Shown here: positions 16,332 to 26,169 of the stretch, in pieces | Layout of the letters: every line of letters starts with the position of its first letter | How positions within the stretch are numbered: position 1 is the first letter of the stretch | Assembly (NCBI GenBank): GCA_023435895.1 | Contig: JAEZLH010000027.1 | Location: forward strand, 62,001-126,000 | DNA length: 64,000 nucleotides | Source: Bacillota bacterium | Lineage (GTDB): Bacteria > Bacillota > Clostridia > Lachnospirales > Lachnospiraceae | Reading direction: 5' to 3' | Position numbers and translations under genes: made by a program | Notes under the pieces: model-generated | What the model saw: the letters and a program-made list of their open reading frames with translations, nothing else | Told to the model about the DNA's origin: nothing | Databases searched by the model: none

Positions 16332-19295
16332 TTGGGGGTAATTATGACGTTTATGTCAAAAAAGTGGTGTACTAATATTAAAAAAGTGATAGCATTAATA
16401 CTTATTGTGGCTTTAGTAGTTACAACCTTGCCAAATGAGCTTATAGCAAGAGCGGATGAAACCAATGATTCTCAGCAGAATCCGCCAGCAACAGTAGAAA
16501 ATCCAGCAGATAATAATACGCTGAATGAGGAGCCAGCATCTAGTGAGGAGCCAGCATCTAGTGAGGAGCCTCAGATAATTGGAGAGGATACATCGAAGAG
16601 AACCTTGGATTCAAAGACTTTTTTGATGAGTGATCATTCTTATATGGCGGTCATTTATGATGAAAATGTACATTATTACAAAGATGGAGAGTATAAAGAC
16701 ATCGATAACTCTCTCCAAAGTCAAGAACCCGACGATACTTCGGATATAAGCGGATTGGAGAATCAGGAGAACGAATTCAAAGTAAAGTTTGCCAAGAATA
16801 CAGCTCAAAAAGCTTTGGTACGAATTAAGGATGACAATTATTCCATTGCCTGGGATTACTTGAATAAGGAAGAAATAGTAAGGAATGCCTCACTTTCAGC
16901 TAAGGCACAGGATAAGAAATCATCAAAGCTGGAACAATTTAAGATAGAAAAGAACGATGCTGGCATTACATATACAGAAATTGAAAAGGGAGTCGATCTG
17001 CAATATCTGTTAAGTGGAACAAATATTAAAGAGAATATTTTGGTAAAACAACCAAGAGAAGATTATTCTTTTCCGTTTTCATTAAAATTAAAGAATCTGG
17101 AAGCAAAGAAAAACGAGGATGGAAGTATCAGTATTTATGATCCGAAAACAGATGCTTTAAAATATAGTATTCCTGCACCATACGTGGTTGATGCAAATGG
17201 TGTAAATTCGAGCGCAGTTCAGTATGAACTGTCAAAGACAAAAAAAGGATATACCCTGTCGGTAGTAGCAGATAAAGATAGCATGAGTACCCTTTCCTTC
17301 CCTGTTACGATTGATCCGATGATAACAACCGAACTGGATCAAGGTGCAATCAGCTGTACCTATGTGGATAAGAATCATACATCGGCGAACCGTAACGAGG
17401 AATTAGAACTATTGATTGGTAATGATAGTTATTATTACGGGAGTTCCAGATCATATGTTAAATTTGCATTACCAACCCTGAACAAGGGAGATATAGTTGT
17501 TGATGCATATTTAAATCTGTGTCAATATAGTCAAAGCTTTTATGCAACAGGAGTGGACGACCTTCAAATCAATGCCTATACTGTAAACGACAGTTGGAGC
17601 CCTAGCTCATTGACTTGGGGAACTCAGCCTTCCTATAGTGGTACCATTTTGGATTATGATTATGTTACCAGATCAGCTGATTGGAAGTCTTGGAATATTA
17701 CCAAGGCGGTGAAGAGCTGGTATGATGGTGATGTAGCTAATAATGGTATTATGTTAAGGGCGAATAATGAGAGCACAAGCTGGGCTACTTACGGAGCATA
17801 TGGAAGATTCTGGTCGGATAAATATAATTCCACAGAAGGGTTATATCCCCGTATCAGTATTAATTACCGTAACAATAAAGGTCTCGAGGATTATTGGACC
17901 TATCATAACGTAAGTGCAGGCAGTGCAGGGACAGCATATATTAATGATTACACTGGTAATCTGGTCATGATTCATGATGATGTTAACTCTGGAAGTAATT
18001 TAATGCCGGTTACCATACAGCATGTATATAATGGATATATGGCAGGCTATAAATTTACGGACATGCAACCCTTTATAGGACATGGGTGGAGGCTGAATAT
18101 TGAGCGTACAGTAAGAGACTCTTCCGATTATGGACTGAGTGGTTCAGCACATACGACATATCCATATGTTTATACCGATGGAGATGGTACGGAGCACTAT
18201 TTTATTAAAAATAGTGATGGTTCGTTAACGGATGAAGATGGACTTGGCTTAACACTGGTTAAGAATACATCCAGTTATACCATAAAGGATAAAAAAGATA
18301 ATGTCATGACATTTAACTCCAGTGGAAATCTTTCTTCCATGAAAGACGTAAATGGCAATACCATGACAATAACCTATAGTGATAATCAGATAACAAAGGT
18401 AACAGATGGTGGTGGAAATGTAATTACGTTGACGGAATCTACCTCAGGCTCTAATTATTTGAGTTACATGACAGATGCAGCTGGTCGCAAAACTACCTTT
18501 ATTTTTACCGATGGTTTATTGATGGAAGTAAGATATCCGGATGGTAGCAGTTCGACCTATACCTATGGAGATAATGAGGAACTGTTATCTGCTACAAGTA
18601 CGGGGGGACAGTCCCTTTCCTTTGGATATACCAGCAAGAGCAAGGGATTAAGAGTATTCAGTGTGAAAGAAAAAGGTAGCTCAGGGTCGGCGGGACAGCA
18701 GATGAGCATGGACTATTCAAAGTACAATGAGACCGTCTTTAAAACGGCTGGTAAGGATGATATCTTTGGTAATGACGACGATCTTATAACCACATATCAG
18801 TTTGATGATATGGGAAGGACGGATTCAGTTAAAGAGGATACCGTAGAAAACTCATCCCTCGGGGCTGCGAAATATAATTATACTTCGACTAGTACTACTA
18901 ACACAAAAAGTAATAACAAACTACAAAGTCAATTATCACTCAATAGAAGTACGCGCAATTATGTTACCAATGGTAATATGGAAGCGTCCAGTTCATGGAC
19001 ATCCGTCCAATGGGTAGATGACTGTACCTTTGCAACCTCCTTTGCAACGGATCAAAGCTACTATGGCAATAAGTCTTTAAAGATGAGTGTAACCTCGGTT
19101 ACCGGAGATGGCAGAGGAAGAAGCTATCAGGATTTTAGCAGCAGTGAGCTTGTTCCGGGAGGAACCTATACATTATCTGCCTATGTGAAGACTTCCGGCA
19201 TAACTGGAACAGAGAGTGGAAAATACGGTGCCATGCTTGGGCATATAGTTTTACTACGTCAGGAGATGACGTCTCTACCTATTCAGATTACATAA
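16332..19295 (+). CDS. WapA-like RHS/YD-repeat secreted toxin, N-terminal part (frameshifted)
   Basis: 987 aa up to a stop caused by a frameshift. A signal peptide (IKKVIALILIVALVVTTLP) is followed by an acidic linker with a duplicated EEPASS unit, a DNRLRE-type region (about 340-520) like that at the start of Bacillus WapA, then YD/RHS repeats (for example YPDGSSSTYTYGD) and a carbohydrate-binding-like domain. At 19239-19241 a run of three G would restore the frame if it were four; the true product then continues into the next entry, giving a protein of about 2,110 aa. Secreted WapA-type proteins deliver a C-terminal toxin to neighbouring cells. The second ATG (MTFMSKKW, 16344) may be the start. 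Confidence 0.8.
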   Translation: MGVIMTFMSKKWCTNIKKVIALILIVALVVTTLPNELIARADETNDSQQNPPATVENPADNNTLNEEPASSEEPASSEEPQIIGEDTSKRTLDSKTFLMSDHSYMAVIYDENVHYYKDGEYKDIDNSLQSQEPDDTSDISGLENQENEFKVKFAKNTAQKALVRIKDDNYSIAWDYLNKEEIVRNASLSAKAQDKKSSKLEQFKIEKNDAGITYTEIEKGVDLQYLLSGTNIKENILVKQPREDYSFPFSLKLKNLEAKKNEDGSISIYDPKTDALKYSIPAPYVVDANGVNSSAVQYELSKTKKGYTLSVVADKDSMSTLSFPVTIDPMITTELDQGAISCTYVDKNHTSANRNEELELLIGNDSYYYGSSRSYVKFALPTLNKGDIVVDAYLNLCQYSQSFYATGVDDLQINAYTVNDSWSPSSLTWGTQPSYSGTILDYDYVTRSADWKSWNITKAVKSWYDGDVANNGIMLRANNESTSWATYGAYGRFWSDKYNSTEGLYPRISINYRNNKGLEDYWTYHNVSAGSAGTAYINDYTGNLVMIHDDVNSGSNLMPVTIQHVYNGYMAGYKFTDMQPFIGHGWRLNIERTVRDSSDYGLSGSAHTTYPYVYTDGDGTEHYFIKNSDGSLTDEDGLGLTLVKNTSSYTIKDKKDNVMTFNSSGNLSSMKDVNGNTMTITYSDNQITKVTDGGGNVITLTESTSGSNYLSYMTDAAGRKTTFIFTDGLLMEVRYPDGSSSTYTYGDNEELLSATSTGGQSLSFGYTSKSKGLRVFSVKEKGSSGSAGQQMSMDYSKYNETVFKTAGKDDIFGNDDDLITTYQFDDMGRTDSVKEDTVENSSLGAAKYNYTSTSTTNTKSNNKLQSQLSLNRSTRNYVTNGNMEASSSWTSVQWVDDCTFATSFATDQSYYGNKSLKMSVTSVTGDGRGRSYQDFSSSELVPGGTYTLSAYVKTSGITGTESGKYGAMLGHIVLLRQEMTSLPIQIT

Positions 19296-19453
19296 CTGGA
19301 ACAACGAATACAGCGATTAATAATGGATGGAGAAGGCTGACCATTACATTTACTGTTCCGGATGATGTTACCTATACAAGAATTAATCTTGCAGTCAGAA
19401 AGTCAACGGGTACTGCTTGGTTTGATGCAATCCAGCTGGAGACTGGCAGTACA

Positions 19454-22400
19454 ATGAATACCTTCAACATGTTAGAAAATGCCAGTATGGAGAAGTTATC
19501 GTCTTCCGATATGCCAATTAGCTGGCATGGGGAGGATCTGGAAGCCAGTGATATTGCAACAGTTGATGCAGACCGAGTAGGAGATTATGGTTTTAAGATG
19601 GCTGGAAAACCCCAACTGGACAAGCAATTAATTCAGGATGTAACGATTAAGGGAACAGAAGCAGATACCTACATCGTTAGCGGTTGGGCGAAAGCGAATG
19701 CTGTACCGGATGATGCAAAAGATACCAAGAAGTTCAAGATATCCATATTGGTCACCTATTCCGATGGATCATCAAAGTGGAAGCTGACCGCAAACTTTAA
19801 TAATAGTGTTAGCGACTGGCAATACTCAGCACAAGCCTTTGATTTATCGGACGGCTCATCTACCGGAAAAACGCCGGTAAAAATATCGGTATATCTGCGT
19901 TATAACAAGCAGGCCAATACCGCATATTTTGATGATATTCAGCTGGTAAAGCAAAATGTGGCTACCTATACTTACGATTCAAACGGTAATCTTAATCTGG
20001 TGAAGGACTCTGAAGCGTCAAAGGCGGATATAGACTATACAAATCCGGATACCAAAAAAGAGACCAATGATATCTATGTCCAAACGGATGCAAAAGGCTA
20101 TAAAACGAAGTATGACTATGACGATAAGCATAATGTAACCCAATCCATTAGCCAGACGGGAATGATATCTGATTTTACGTATAACAGTGATGGCTTGTGT
20201 ACTAAAACTATAATAAGAAATAATGATGCCTCTATGAAGTTAACAACTTCTTCAATCATTGACGGTAAGGGATTTACGACAGCAACAACCGATGCGAATG
20301 GTTATAGTGATAAATCCTCTTATGATGAAGCGAAAGGTGTATTAAAGAGTTATACGGATAAAGCAGGTAATGTAACCTCATATACTTTAGATCCGGATAA
20401 TGATTTATTAACGAAGGTTAGTACTACGGTCAAAAATCCTCTTGATTCCAGCAGCTTCACTGCCAGTAACTCATATACATACGATAATAACGATAAAATT
20501 AAAACCATAAACCAGAACGGGTTTAATTATACCTTTAATTATGATCAGTATGGAAATAACAGCTCTGTATTCGTGGGAAGTACAAAGTTGGTATCGAACA
20601 CCTATAATCCAGCGGATGGTAGGTTGATAACCTCTACCTATGGTAATGGGAATACGAAATCCTATGTTTATAATGACATGGATCTTATCTCTCAACTGAA
20701 ATACAATGATGCCGTGAAGTTTAAATGGACCTATGACAGTTCAGGAGCTGTTACAAAAGAAGAGGATCTTACGAATCATTTGTTATCATATTATGACTAT
20801 GATAAATCCGGTCGTATGTTGGGAATGTCAACAATCGATACCAGCCAGAGTGCTTCGATTGACCGAAATATCTATAGCACAGAATATGGTTATGATCTCA
20901 AAGACAACGTAACAAGTATCGTTGATTATGCAAACGGCAGAACGGTTAAGCACCAATTTGACTATGGAGAAGATAATCTTTTAAGTAAATATACCATGCC
21001 TTCTGGTAGAACAGTGACAAGGTCATATGATAGCATCAACCGTTTAAATAAGCAAATCATCAGCACGGATACACCACTGGAAATGAGCTATGTTTATTGG
21101 CTGTCAGCATCAGGAAGTGGAGACCGTACCTTACAGGTAAGACATGAAACCATTGACGGTGTGGTGTATGATTTTGCTTATGATAAGCTAGGAAATATTA
21201 CGGGAATAACGAAAGCGGGAAAAGATTATTTAAATTATACTTACAATTCGTTAAGCGAACTGGTTCGTGTAGACAGCGTACCTGAAAATGTAACAAGGGT
21301 TTATACCTATGATGATGGAGGGAATATAACCTCAGTTAAGAAATACAATTACAAGTTAGGAACCTTAGGAACATTTCAAAGCACAATAAGTTACGGTTAT
21401 AGCACAAGCAACTGGATGGATATGCTAATATCTTATAATGGTAAAACAATTAAATACGATGAAATCGGAAATCCTGTTTCAGTTGGAGATGATATTTACA
21501 CCTGGCAGAATGGAAGAGAGCTTGCAAGTGCAACCATTGGAGGTAAGAAGAGCACCTACACCTATGATTCGAATGGGTTGCGTGTAAGCAAGACTACAGG
21601 TGGGGTTACCACAAAGTATCTATATAATGGTGATCAGTTGGTATATGAGCGAAGAGGATCGAATGATATCTTCTACTTCTATAATGCAGATGGACAAGTA
21701 ACCGGAATACAGTATAATGGGGCAAATTATTATTTTACATTCAATCTCAAAGGAGATATAATTGGGGTATACAATAGTTATGGAGATTTAAAAGGCTCCT
21801 ATGAATACAACGAGTGGGGCGATATTGTATCCATAACTGACAGTGCTGGAAATGCGATTACGGATACAAGTAGTATTGTCTTAATTAATCCAATTCGTTA
21901 TAGAGGATATTATTATGATAGCGAGACTGGATTATATTATTTGCAGAGTAGGTATTATAATCCGGAGTGGGGCAGGTTTTTGAATGCGTATTCACAAGTA
22001 AAATCGGGCGGCGACTTAACAGGAATGAATTTATTTGCGTACTGCGGAAATAATCCAATCATGCGCACAGATTCTACAGGTCATGCTTGGTGGCACTGGG
22101 CAATTGCAGCCGCAGTCGTTGTAGCTTGCGCTGCGGCAGTGGTTGCTACAGCAGGTGGTGCTGCACCCGCATTGATGGCATTAGCTTGTGTAGGGAGTGG
22201 TGCGGCTGCGGCTACAACTACATCTACAATAGCTGCAGGGGCATTTATGGCGTCAGCGTCGTACCTTGCATATGCAGCATTCCATGCGTCAACATACTCA
22301 AGTTCACCACAAGAATTTGCCTCGCAAGGTAATTGGGGGACGGTTGCAGGAACTGCTGGCTCTGCTGTAATAGGTGCGGGGCTGTCTAAATTAAGTAGTC

Positions 22401-22672
22401 CTAAAACTCCTAAAAGCAATCCTGGAGTTCCCTTTAAACCTGGGCAGCAAGTGGGTAAGACTCAAGAAGGAGTAGATCCAAACACATTAATACCTCAGAA
22501 AGTATTAAGTTCATTAGATTCTAGACGTATAAAAGACGCGGTTAAGTTTGCTGGGGACCAAGCAATTGAAGTTAGTACAATTGGAGTCATTCAACAAGGG
22601 CATCATAGGGTTGCTGATGCAATAGCAAATGGAAGAGCTGTTGATGTTGTTATTACAATTTTTGGAGGTTGA
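19454..22672 (+). CDS. WapA-like RHS toxin, C-terminal part with RHS core and ParB-like tip
   Basis: 1,072 aa from its first ATG, but the frame is open from about 19241 and continues the upstream entry; there is no ribosome site at 19454. Many YD repeats build the RHS cage (for example DYDDKHNVTQS, TYDSNGLRVSKT). The conserved core end NPIRYRGYYYDSETGLYYLQ followed by NPEWGRFLN is at about 811-845. After the D-S-TG boundary comes a hydrophobic Ala/Val-rich segment and a variable tip whose last 70 residues contain QQGHHRVADAIANG, like a minimal ParB/sulfiredoxin-type nuclease fold. An immunity candidate begins two bases after the stop. If the frameshift is real the toxin is not made as one chain. 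Confidence 0.8.
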   Translation: MNTFNMLENASMEKLSSSDMPISWHGEDLEASDIATVDADRVGDYGFKMAGKPQLDKQLIQDVTIKGTEADTYIVSGWAKANAVPDDAKDTKKFKISILVTYSDGSSKWKLTANFNNSVSDWQYSAQAFDLSDGSSTGKTPVKISVYLRYNKQANTAYFDDIQLVKQNVATYTYDSNGNLNLVKDSEASKADIDYTNPDTKKETNDIYVQTDAKGYKTKYDYDDKHNVTQSISQTGMISDFTYNSDGLCTKTIIRNNDASMKLTTSSIIDGKGFTTATTDANGYSDKSSYDEAKGVLKSYTDKAGNVTSYTLDPDNDLLTKVSTTVKNPLDSSSFTASNSYTYDNNDKIKTINQNGFNYTFNYDQYGNNSSVFVGSTKLVSNTYNPADGRLITSTYGNGNTKSYVYNDMDLISQLKYNDAVKFKWTYDSSGAVTKEEDLTNHLLSYYDYDKSGRMLGMSTIDTSQSASIDRNIYSTEYGYDLKDNVTSIVDYANGRTVKHQFDYGEDNLLSKYTMPSGRTVTRSYDSINRLNKQIISTDTPLEMSYVYWLSASGSGDRTLQVRHETIDGVVYDFAYDKLGNITGITKAGKDYLNYTYNSLSELVRVDSVPENVTRVYTYDDGGNITSVKKYNYKLGTLGTFQSTISYGYSTSNWMDMLISYNGKTIKYDEIGNPVSVGDDIYTWQNGRELASATIGGKKSTYTYDSNGLRVSKTTGGVTTKYLYNGDQLVYERRGSNDIFYFYNADGQVTGIQYNGANYYFTFNLKGDIIGVYNSYGDLKGSYEYNEWGDIVSITDSAGNAITDTSSIVLINPIRYRGYYYDSETGLYYLQSRYYNPEWGRFLNAYSQVKSGGDLTGMNLFAYCGNNPIMRTDSTGHAWWHWAIAAAVVVACAAAVVATAGGAAPALMALACVGSGAAAATTTSTIAAGAFMASASYLAYAAFHASTYSSSPQEFASQGNWGTVAGTAGSAVIGAGLSKLSSPKTPKSNPGVPFKPGQQVGKTQEGVDPNTLIPQKVLSSLDSRRIKDAVKFAGDQAIEVSTIGVIQQGHHRVADAIANGRAVDVVITIFGG

Positions 22673-22673
22673 T

Positions 22674-23174
22674 ATGGATAATTTTTCTATTGCAAAAATA
22701 CTGAAAGTATCCACATTTATTATGGCTAAAATAAGATTTCAGCCAAAGGAAAATAATACACGTTATATCATGCATATACTTGGTGATTTCTATATGCAAG
22801 ATATAGATAAGTGGAATTATGAAGTTTTCATACAAAAATTTGAGGTAAACAACTCATTTGGAAGTTTAAACACATTTCAAGAGTCAACCAATGTAATAAT
22901 TAGGGATATACAACCTACAAATAATATTCAACAAATTGAAAAATATGCAATACTGGTATCAAAAATTTGTGAATTGAGTTGCAAACTGTATGATGCTTCA
23001 AAATACGATCAATTATCAGACCTTATTGATTTACTGCATGCCTTACCAGAAGCTTTGCTGATTAAAGAGGTTTGGAACCCTAAATCCTTTTGGAAAACAT
23101 ATATTAATTCGTATCGGAAAAAATGGGATAGTAACTTTATGAAAAAAGAACAAAAGTCTTATTTAAGAAATTGA
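22674..23174 (+). CDS. Probable immunity protein for the ParB-like RHS toxin
   Basis: 166 aa from the ATG at 22674, which has GGAGG five bases upstream (the ribosome site lies in the last codons of the toxin). An upstream in-frame ATG at 22629 inside the toxin gene lacks one. No signal peptide or membrane segment; mixed alpha/beta, rich in Ile, Lys and Asn. No family recognised. The role is inferred from position: polymorphic toxin genes are followed directly by a cognate cytoplasmic immunity gene. A terminator follows at 23229. Confidence 0.6.
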   Translation: MDNFSIAKILKVSTFIMAKIRFQPKENNTRYIMHILGDFYMQDIDKWNYEVFIQKFEVNNSFGSLNTFQESTNVIIRDIQPTNNIQQIEKYAILVSKICELSCKLYDASKYDQLSDLIDLLHALPEALLIKEVWNPKSFWKTYINSYRKKWDSNFMKKEQKSYLRN

Positions 23175-23228
23175 ATTAAAAAGAGGATTTTTGCTAAATA
23201 AATTATTGAATTAAGAATTGTCGGTTTA

Positions 23229-23266
23229 ACAACTGCTCCACTGTTTTGGATGGAGCAGTTGTTTTT
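23229..23266 (+). terminator. Rho-independent terminator
   Basis: ACAACTGCTCCA (23229-23240) pairs with TGGAGCAGTTGT (23251-23262), then TTTT. Confidence 0.8.
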
Positions 23267-23399
23267 ATAAAGGCAATTGATAAACATATGTGTTCAAAAA
23301 TACGTTAGGAAAAGAATGTTGTAAAAGCCATTTCATAACGGAAAAGTATAATGAAAATAGTAAAGTATAACGGTTTTCTATAATGATATATAAATATCA

Positions 23400-24125
23400 G
23401 GGGCTTCAGGGGAGTTTACTCCTCTGACAGGGTGCTGTCGAGGATTATCCAGGAGGTGACACGTGCCTGAGGATGTTGCTGGAATACGCCGTATAGTCCT
23501 TGCCTGTGGAACTGTAGATCTGAGAAAAAGCATCGACGGACTCTCGATGATTATCGGCGGTAAATATAATCAAACCCCATTTGAGAAAGGAATCTTATTT
23601 CTCTTTTGCGGCAGGAAATTCGATCGTATGAAAGGATTGCTCTGGATGGGAAATGGATTCTTACTTTTGTATAAAAGATTTGAAGACGGTAGTCTATCCT
23701 GGCCCCGCACAACGGAAGAAGCCGCTGAACTTACAGAAGATCAGTATAATTATCTGATGCTTGGTTTGAATCCGTTAGATCCGAAAATTAAGGAGGTAAC
23801 TCCAACAAAAAGCTAGTATGGTTGTGCAAAGCGGAGAAAATATCTATCCGTTTTTGAACATAAAATCAGGCTGAAATGGAAGATTTTTTAGCCATTGCAG
23901 AAGCCACTCAGAGTCTTCATATGGCTTTTACACAAGCTTTTTGAACCTTGAAAACTCTATATTTCCAACGCCTCAGACAGGGAATGACAAGTTCAAGCAA
24001 GGTGGCAAAATGGCCAAATATTAAGATTGTTCCTATGGAACCATCTTTAAAAAAGTAGACAATAGGCACGTTGAAGCATTAAGGCATTTGGGATACAGCA
24101 CTATTAATATTTTCATAACAAAATA
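23400..24125 (+). mobile_element. IS66-family insertion sequence remnant
   Basis: The complete tnpB gene (23463-23816) is followed by about 300 bp of non-coding DNA with scattered stops where tnpC should start; a short frame at 23875-23943 (MEDFLAIAEATQSL) may be the tnpC beginning. No inverted repeats could be fixed, so the limits are approximate. Confidence 0.5.
23463..23816 (+). CDS. IS66-family accessory protein TnpB (orphan)
   Basis: 117 aa from a GTG start with AGGAGGTG seven bases upstream. Matches IS66 TnpB (Orf2): VLACGTVDLRKSIDGLS near the N-terminus, LFLFCGRKFDRMKGLLW in the centre and an FEDGSLSWPR segment. In an intact IS66 element TnpB sits between TnpA and the transposase TnpC; neither is intact here. 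Downstream DNA has only short, broken frames, so this is the remnant of an insertion within the RHS locus. Confidence 0.85.
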   Translation: MPEDVAGIRRIVLACGTVDLRKSIDGLSMIIGGKYNQTPFEKGILFLFCGRKFDRMKGLLWMGNGFLLLYKRFEDGSLSWPRTTEEAAELTEDQYNYLMLGLNPLDPKIKEVTPTKS

Positions 24126-24139
24126 AAGGAGAGGGATAT

Positions 24140-24634
24140 ATGGGAGCTGAGAGCTTTTTCTTTAATATAATTTGTGAACGTATAAATGTAAAGCAATCTA
24201 TTCTTGAAAGGCTTGATAAAATTAGAGAAATAAATCAATATTATGCATATTCTTCTGCCTTGTTTTTTAAAAGAAAATTAATGGATGATAATAGGTATAC
24301 TTATGGAAAAGCATTAGTACTAGATATTGTAACAAATTCAGATGTGACAATTATTTCTGTAGAGGCTTGTTTTGCAAACTATAGATGTAATATGAAACTT
24401 TCATATGAGTTATATGCAGAGATAAAGAGTACATATAATAATGTATTTTTAAAGTTTGGAGATTCTATAACTGATATTCCAATATCAATAAAATCCGCTG
24501 AGGTTTTTGATACATGGCTTTCAAGTACACATAAAGAGAAATATGAGGCTTTTGTAGACAGGTATGGGGAGCTTAACATTAATATATTACCTAGTGAATT
24601 TTACGAATATATCAAAAAAAGATTTAAGCGGTAA
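24140..24634 (+). CDS. Unknown cytoplasmic protein, orphan immunity candidate
   Basis: 164 aa with a strong AAGGAGAGGG ribosome site. No signal peptide, no membrane segment and no recognised motif. It starts MGAESFFFNI and ends in a basic helix (YEYIKKRFKR). Its AT-rich composition and its position among RHS fragments suggest an orphan immunity gene whose toxin tip has been lost or replaced by the IS66 remnant upstream. The function is inference. Confidence 0.5.
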   Translation: MGAESFFFNIICERINVKQSILERLDKIREINQYYAYSSALFFKRKLMDDNRYTYGKALVLDIVTNSDVTIISVEACFANYRCNMKLSYELYAEIKSTYNNVFLKFGDSITDIPISIKSAEVFDTWLSSTHKEKYEAFVDRYGELNINILPSEFYEYIKKRFKR

Positions 24635-24776
24635 ACCTAAATTACTTATATCGCTTTAAACTGTATTATACTGGTTTAATTCTGATTTTAATTTTTACTT
24701 GAAAAGTGGAACATAATTAAATTGAAAAAAGCTTTTTCTATTGGGAACAACCAGTGCTTGACACCATGAATTATTT

Positions 24777-24810
24777 TAAAACGAGCTAGGCCATTGGTCA
24801 GCTCGTTTTA
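24777..24810 (+). terminator. Rho-independent terminator
   Basis: TAAAACGAGCT (24777-24787) pairs perfectly with AGCTCGTTTTA (24800-24810). Confidence 0.75.
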
Positions 24811-24827
24811 CTTAGCAACAAATTGAG

Positions 24828-25002
24828 AAACCTAGTAGGAGATTACGGTTTTAATTCTGTTTGAAAACCTAAAATAATCAAGCAATTAATTCAGGATGTA
24901 GTGATACAAAAATACTGGATAAATTATCGCATAAATCTGGTACAACAGGCCGGTTAATACCGCATATATTGACTATATTCAGCTGGTAAAGCAGAATGTG
25001 GT
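24828..25002 (+). pseudogene. Degenerate internal fragment of the RHS gene
   Basis: Two stretches match the intact RHS gene: 24838-24902 corresponds to about 19577-19640 (GTAGGAGATTA then AAGCAATTAATTCAGGATGT) and 24945-25002 to about 19909-19960 (GCATAT, then ATATTCAGCTGGTAAAGCA). About 250 bp between them are missing and the frame is broken, so this is a decayed, internally deleted duplication. Confidence 0.7.
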
Positions 25003-25013
25003 GTTTGAAATAG

Positions 25014-25453
25014 TGATCCAACTGGATGTTTTAAAATAAGAAGGTGGATGGTTTCCACTCCTCTAGACATTATCGCTATGGCGTTTGGGTAAGGTCTATT
25101 ATTTGCTCCGCTTAAGCAATTAGCAAAGTCATTTGGGCAGGCAGCTGTGAGATCAAAAGTCAAAAACGTGGTGTTTGATTTGCTTAAGTGTATCGCAAGA
25201 AATGCCTATAAAATAACTTATGGAGTAAAAGATGCGGTTAGAGTCATCCCTTTGGTTGGAAAGGGGCTTGCTAGCATAATTCCTATAAATAGTTGATATG
25301 ATTGCTGGTGCATCGAGCTCTTTAATAGTAAATACGTTTACTAGTATAACATTATCCAACATAGATATTGTTACATCTGTTGGAGGAATTGCCGCTGGAT
25401 TCCTTGATTATTTATATGATGGCAAAGTGAATAACGTTGTTTGGGAGATATGA
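25014..25453 (+). pseudogene. Broken RHS toxin tip, possible membrane-acting toxin
   Basis: Begins with NSDPTG, the boundary found at the end of the RHS core, and reads as a protein tip interrupted by an in-frame TAA (about 25088) and a frameshift near 25293. Segments include LKQLAKSFGQAAVRSKVKN, then VIPLVGKGLASIIPI, and after the shift SVGGIAAGFLDYLYDGKVNN, ending at the TGA of 25451-25453. The hydrophobic glycine-rich stretches suggest a membrane-acting toxin. A membrane-type immunity candidate starts three bases later. Confidence 0.6.
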
Positions 25454-25455
25454 TA

Positions 25456-26109
25456 ATGAAATTATTAGTCAATTGTGATGTTCCTTTTCAAGATGATTTT
25501 TTAATAGTATTTAATGGCAAAAGTCAAATGGTAAATGAGGACATTACGTACATTTCTTTCGATTTTGTTGAAAGTGGAGAATATTTTTTAGATTTTAAGC
25601 ATAAACCAACTCAAAGAGCAATTACATTTATAAACATAATAATATATATATTAACTTGTATAATACAAGGCATATTCAATATTATTTTGATGAATACTGA
25701 CTCAAATTGGCATGAGATGATAATTCCATATTGCTTGAATAGTAAAATAAAACTTGAATTAAATGAAGATAAGACGATTTACCTAAAATATCGATATTAT
25801 GGAGGCTTTCCGCCAAAGTTATTTATTGATAACCGTGAAATATGTGAGGTTCAATATATTCCAAATAGTCAAGATTTCATCAGTAAGTATCTGGGATATT
25901 GCAAGAAACTTATATCAATATTGACGGTGAACTTATTTGTCTTAAATTTAATTCTTTTTAGTTGCTTAAAAACTAAAGGGTTTACAGTATTGAGCTTAAG
26001 TATAATTTGCCTTGAATCTATTCTGATACTTGCAACTATGTTTATCTTAATAAGGGAATACAAGAGAATGAGAAAGCTTAAGGAAGATTTTAAACAAAAC
26101 ATGATTTGA
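25456..26109 (+). CDS. Membrane protein, probable immunity protein
   Basis: 217 aa from the ATG at 25456 (GGGAG ribosome site in the end of the broken toxin). Predicted membrane segments at about 57-80, 152-173 and 177-200, separated by a hydrophilic loop; charged C-terminus (REYKRMRKLKEDFK). No family recognised. It follows the wrecked toxin tip by two bases, as cognate immunity genes do. Its frame is intact although the toxin is broken, which would be expected if it still protects against related toxins. Confidence 0.55.
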   Translation: MKLLVNCDVPFQDDFLIVFNGKSQMVNEDITYISFDFVESGEYFLDFKHKPTQRAITFINIIIYILTCIIQGIFNIILMNTDSNWHEMIIPYCLNSKIKLELNEDKTIYLKYRYYGGFPPKLFIDNREICEVQYIPNSQDFISKYLGYCKKLISILTVNLFVLNLILFSCLKTKGFTVLSLSIICLESILILATMFILIREYKRMRKLKEDFKQNMI

Positions 26110-26169
26110 AAAACAAAAATGTTCTTGGTTTAGGTTATCGGGCTACATAGATGAATCCAGTCGAAACCG

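Noticed and set aside
19236..19300. Programmed -1 frameshift joining the RHS frames
   Set aside because: A -1 shift would be needed at CTTGGGCAT, but there is no slippery heptamer of the usual form and no clear downstream hairpin; loss of one G in a G-run is simpler.
22081..22419. 112-aa open frame on the minus strand
   Set aside because: Antisense shadow of the Ala/Val-rich segment of the RHS gene; composition follows from the opposite strand.
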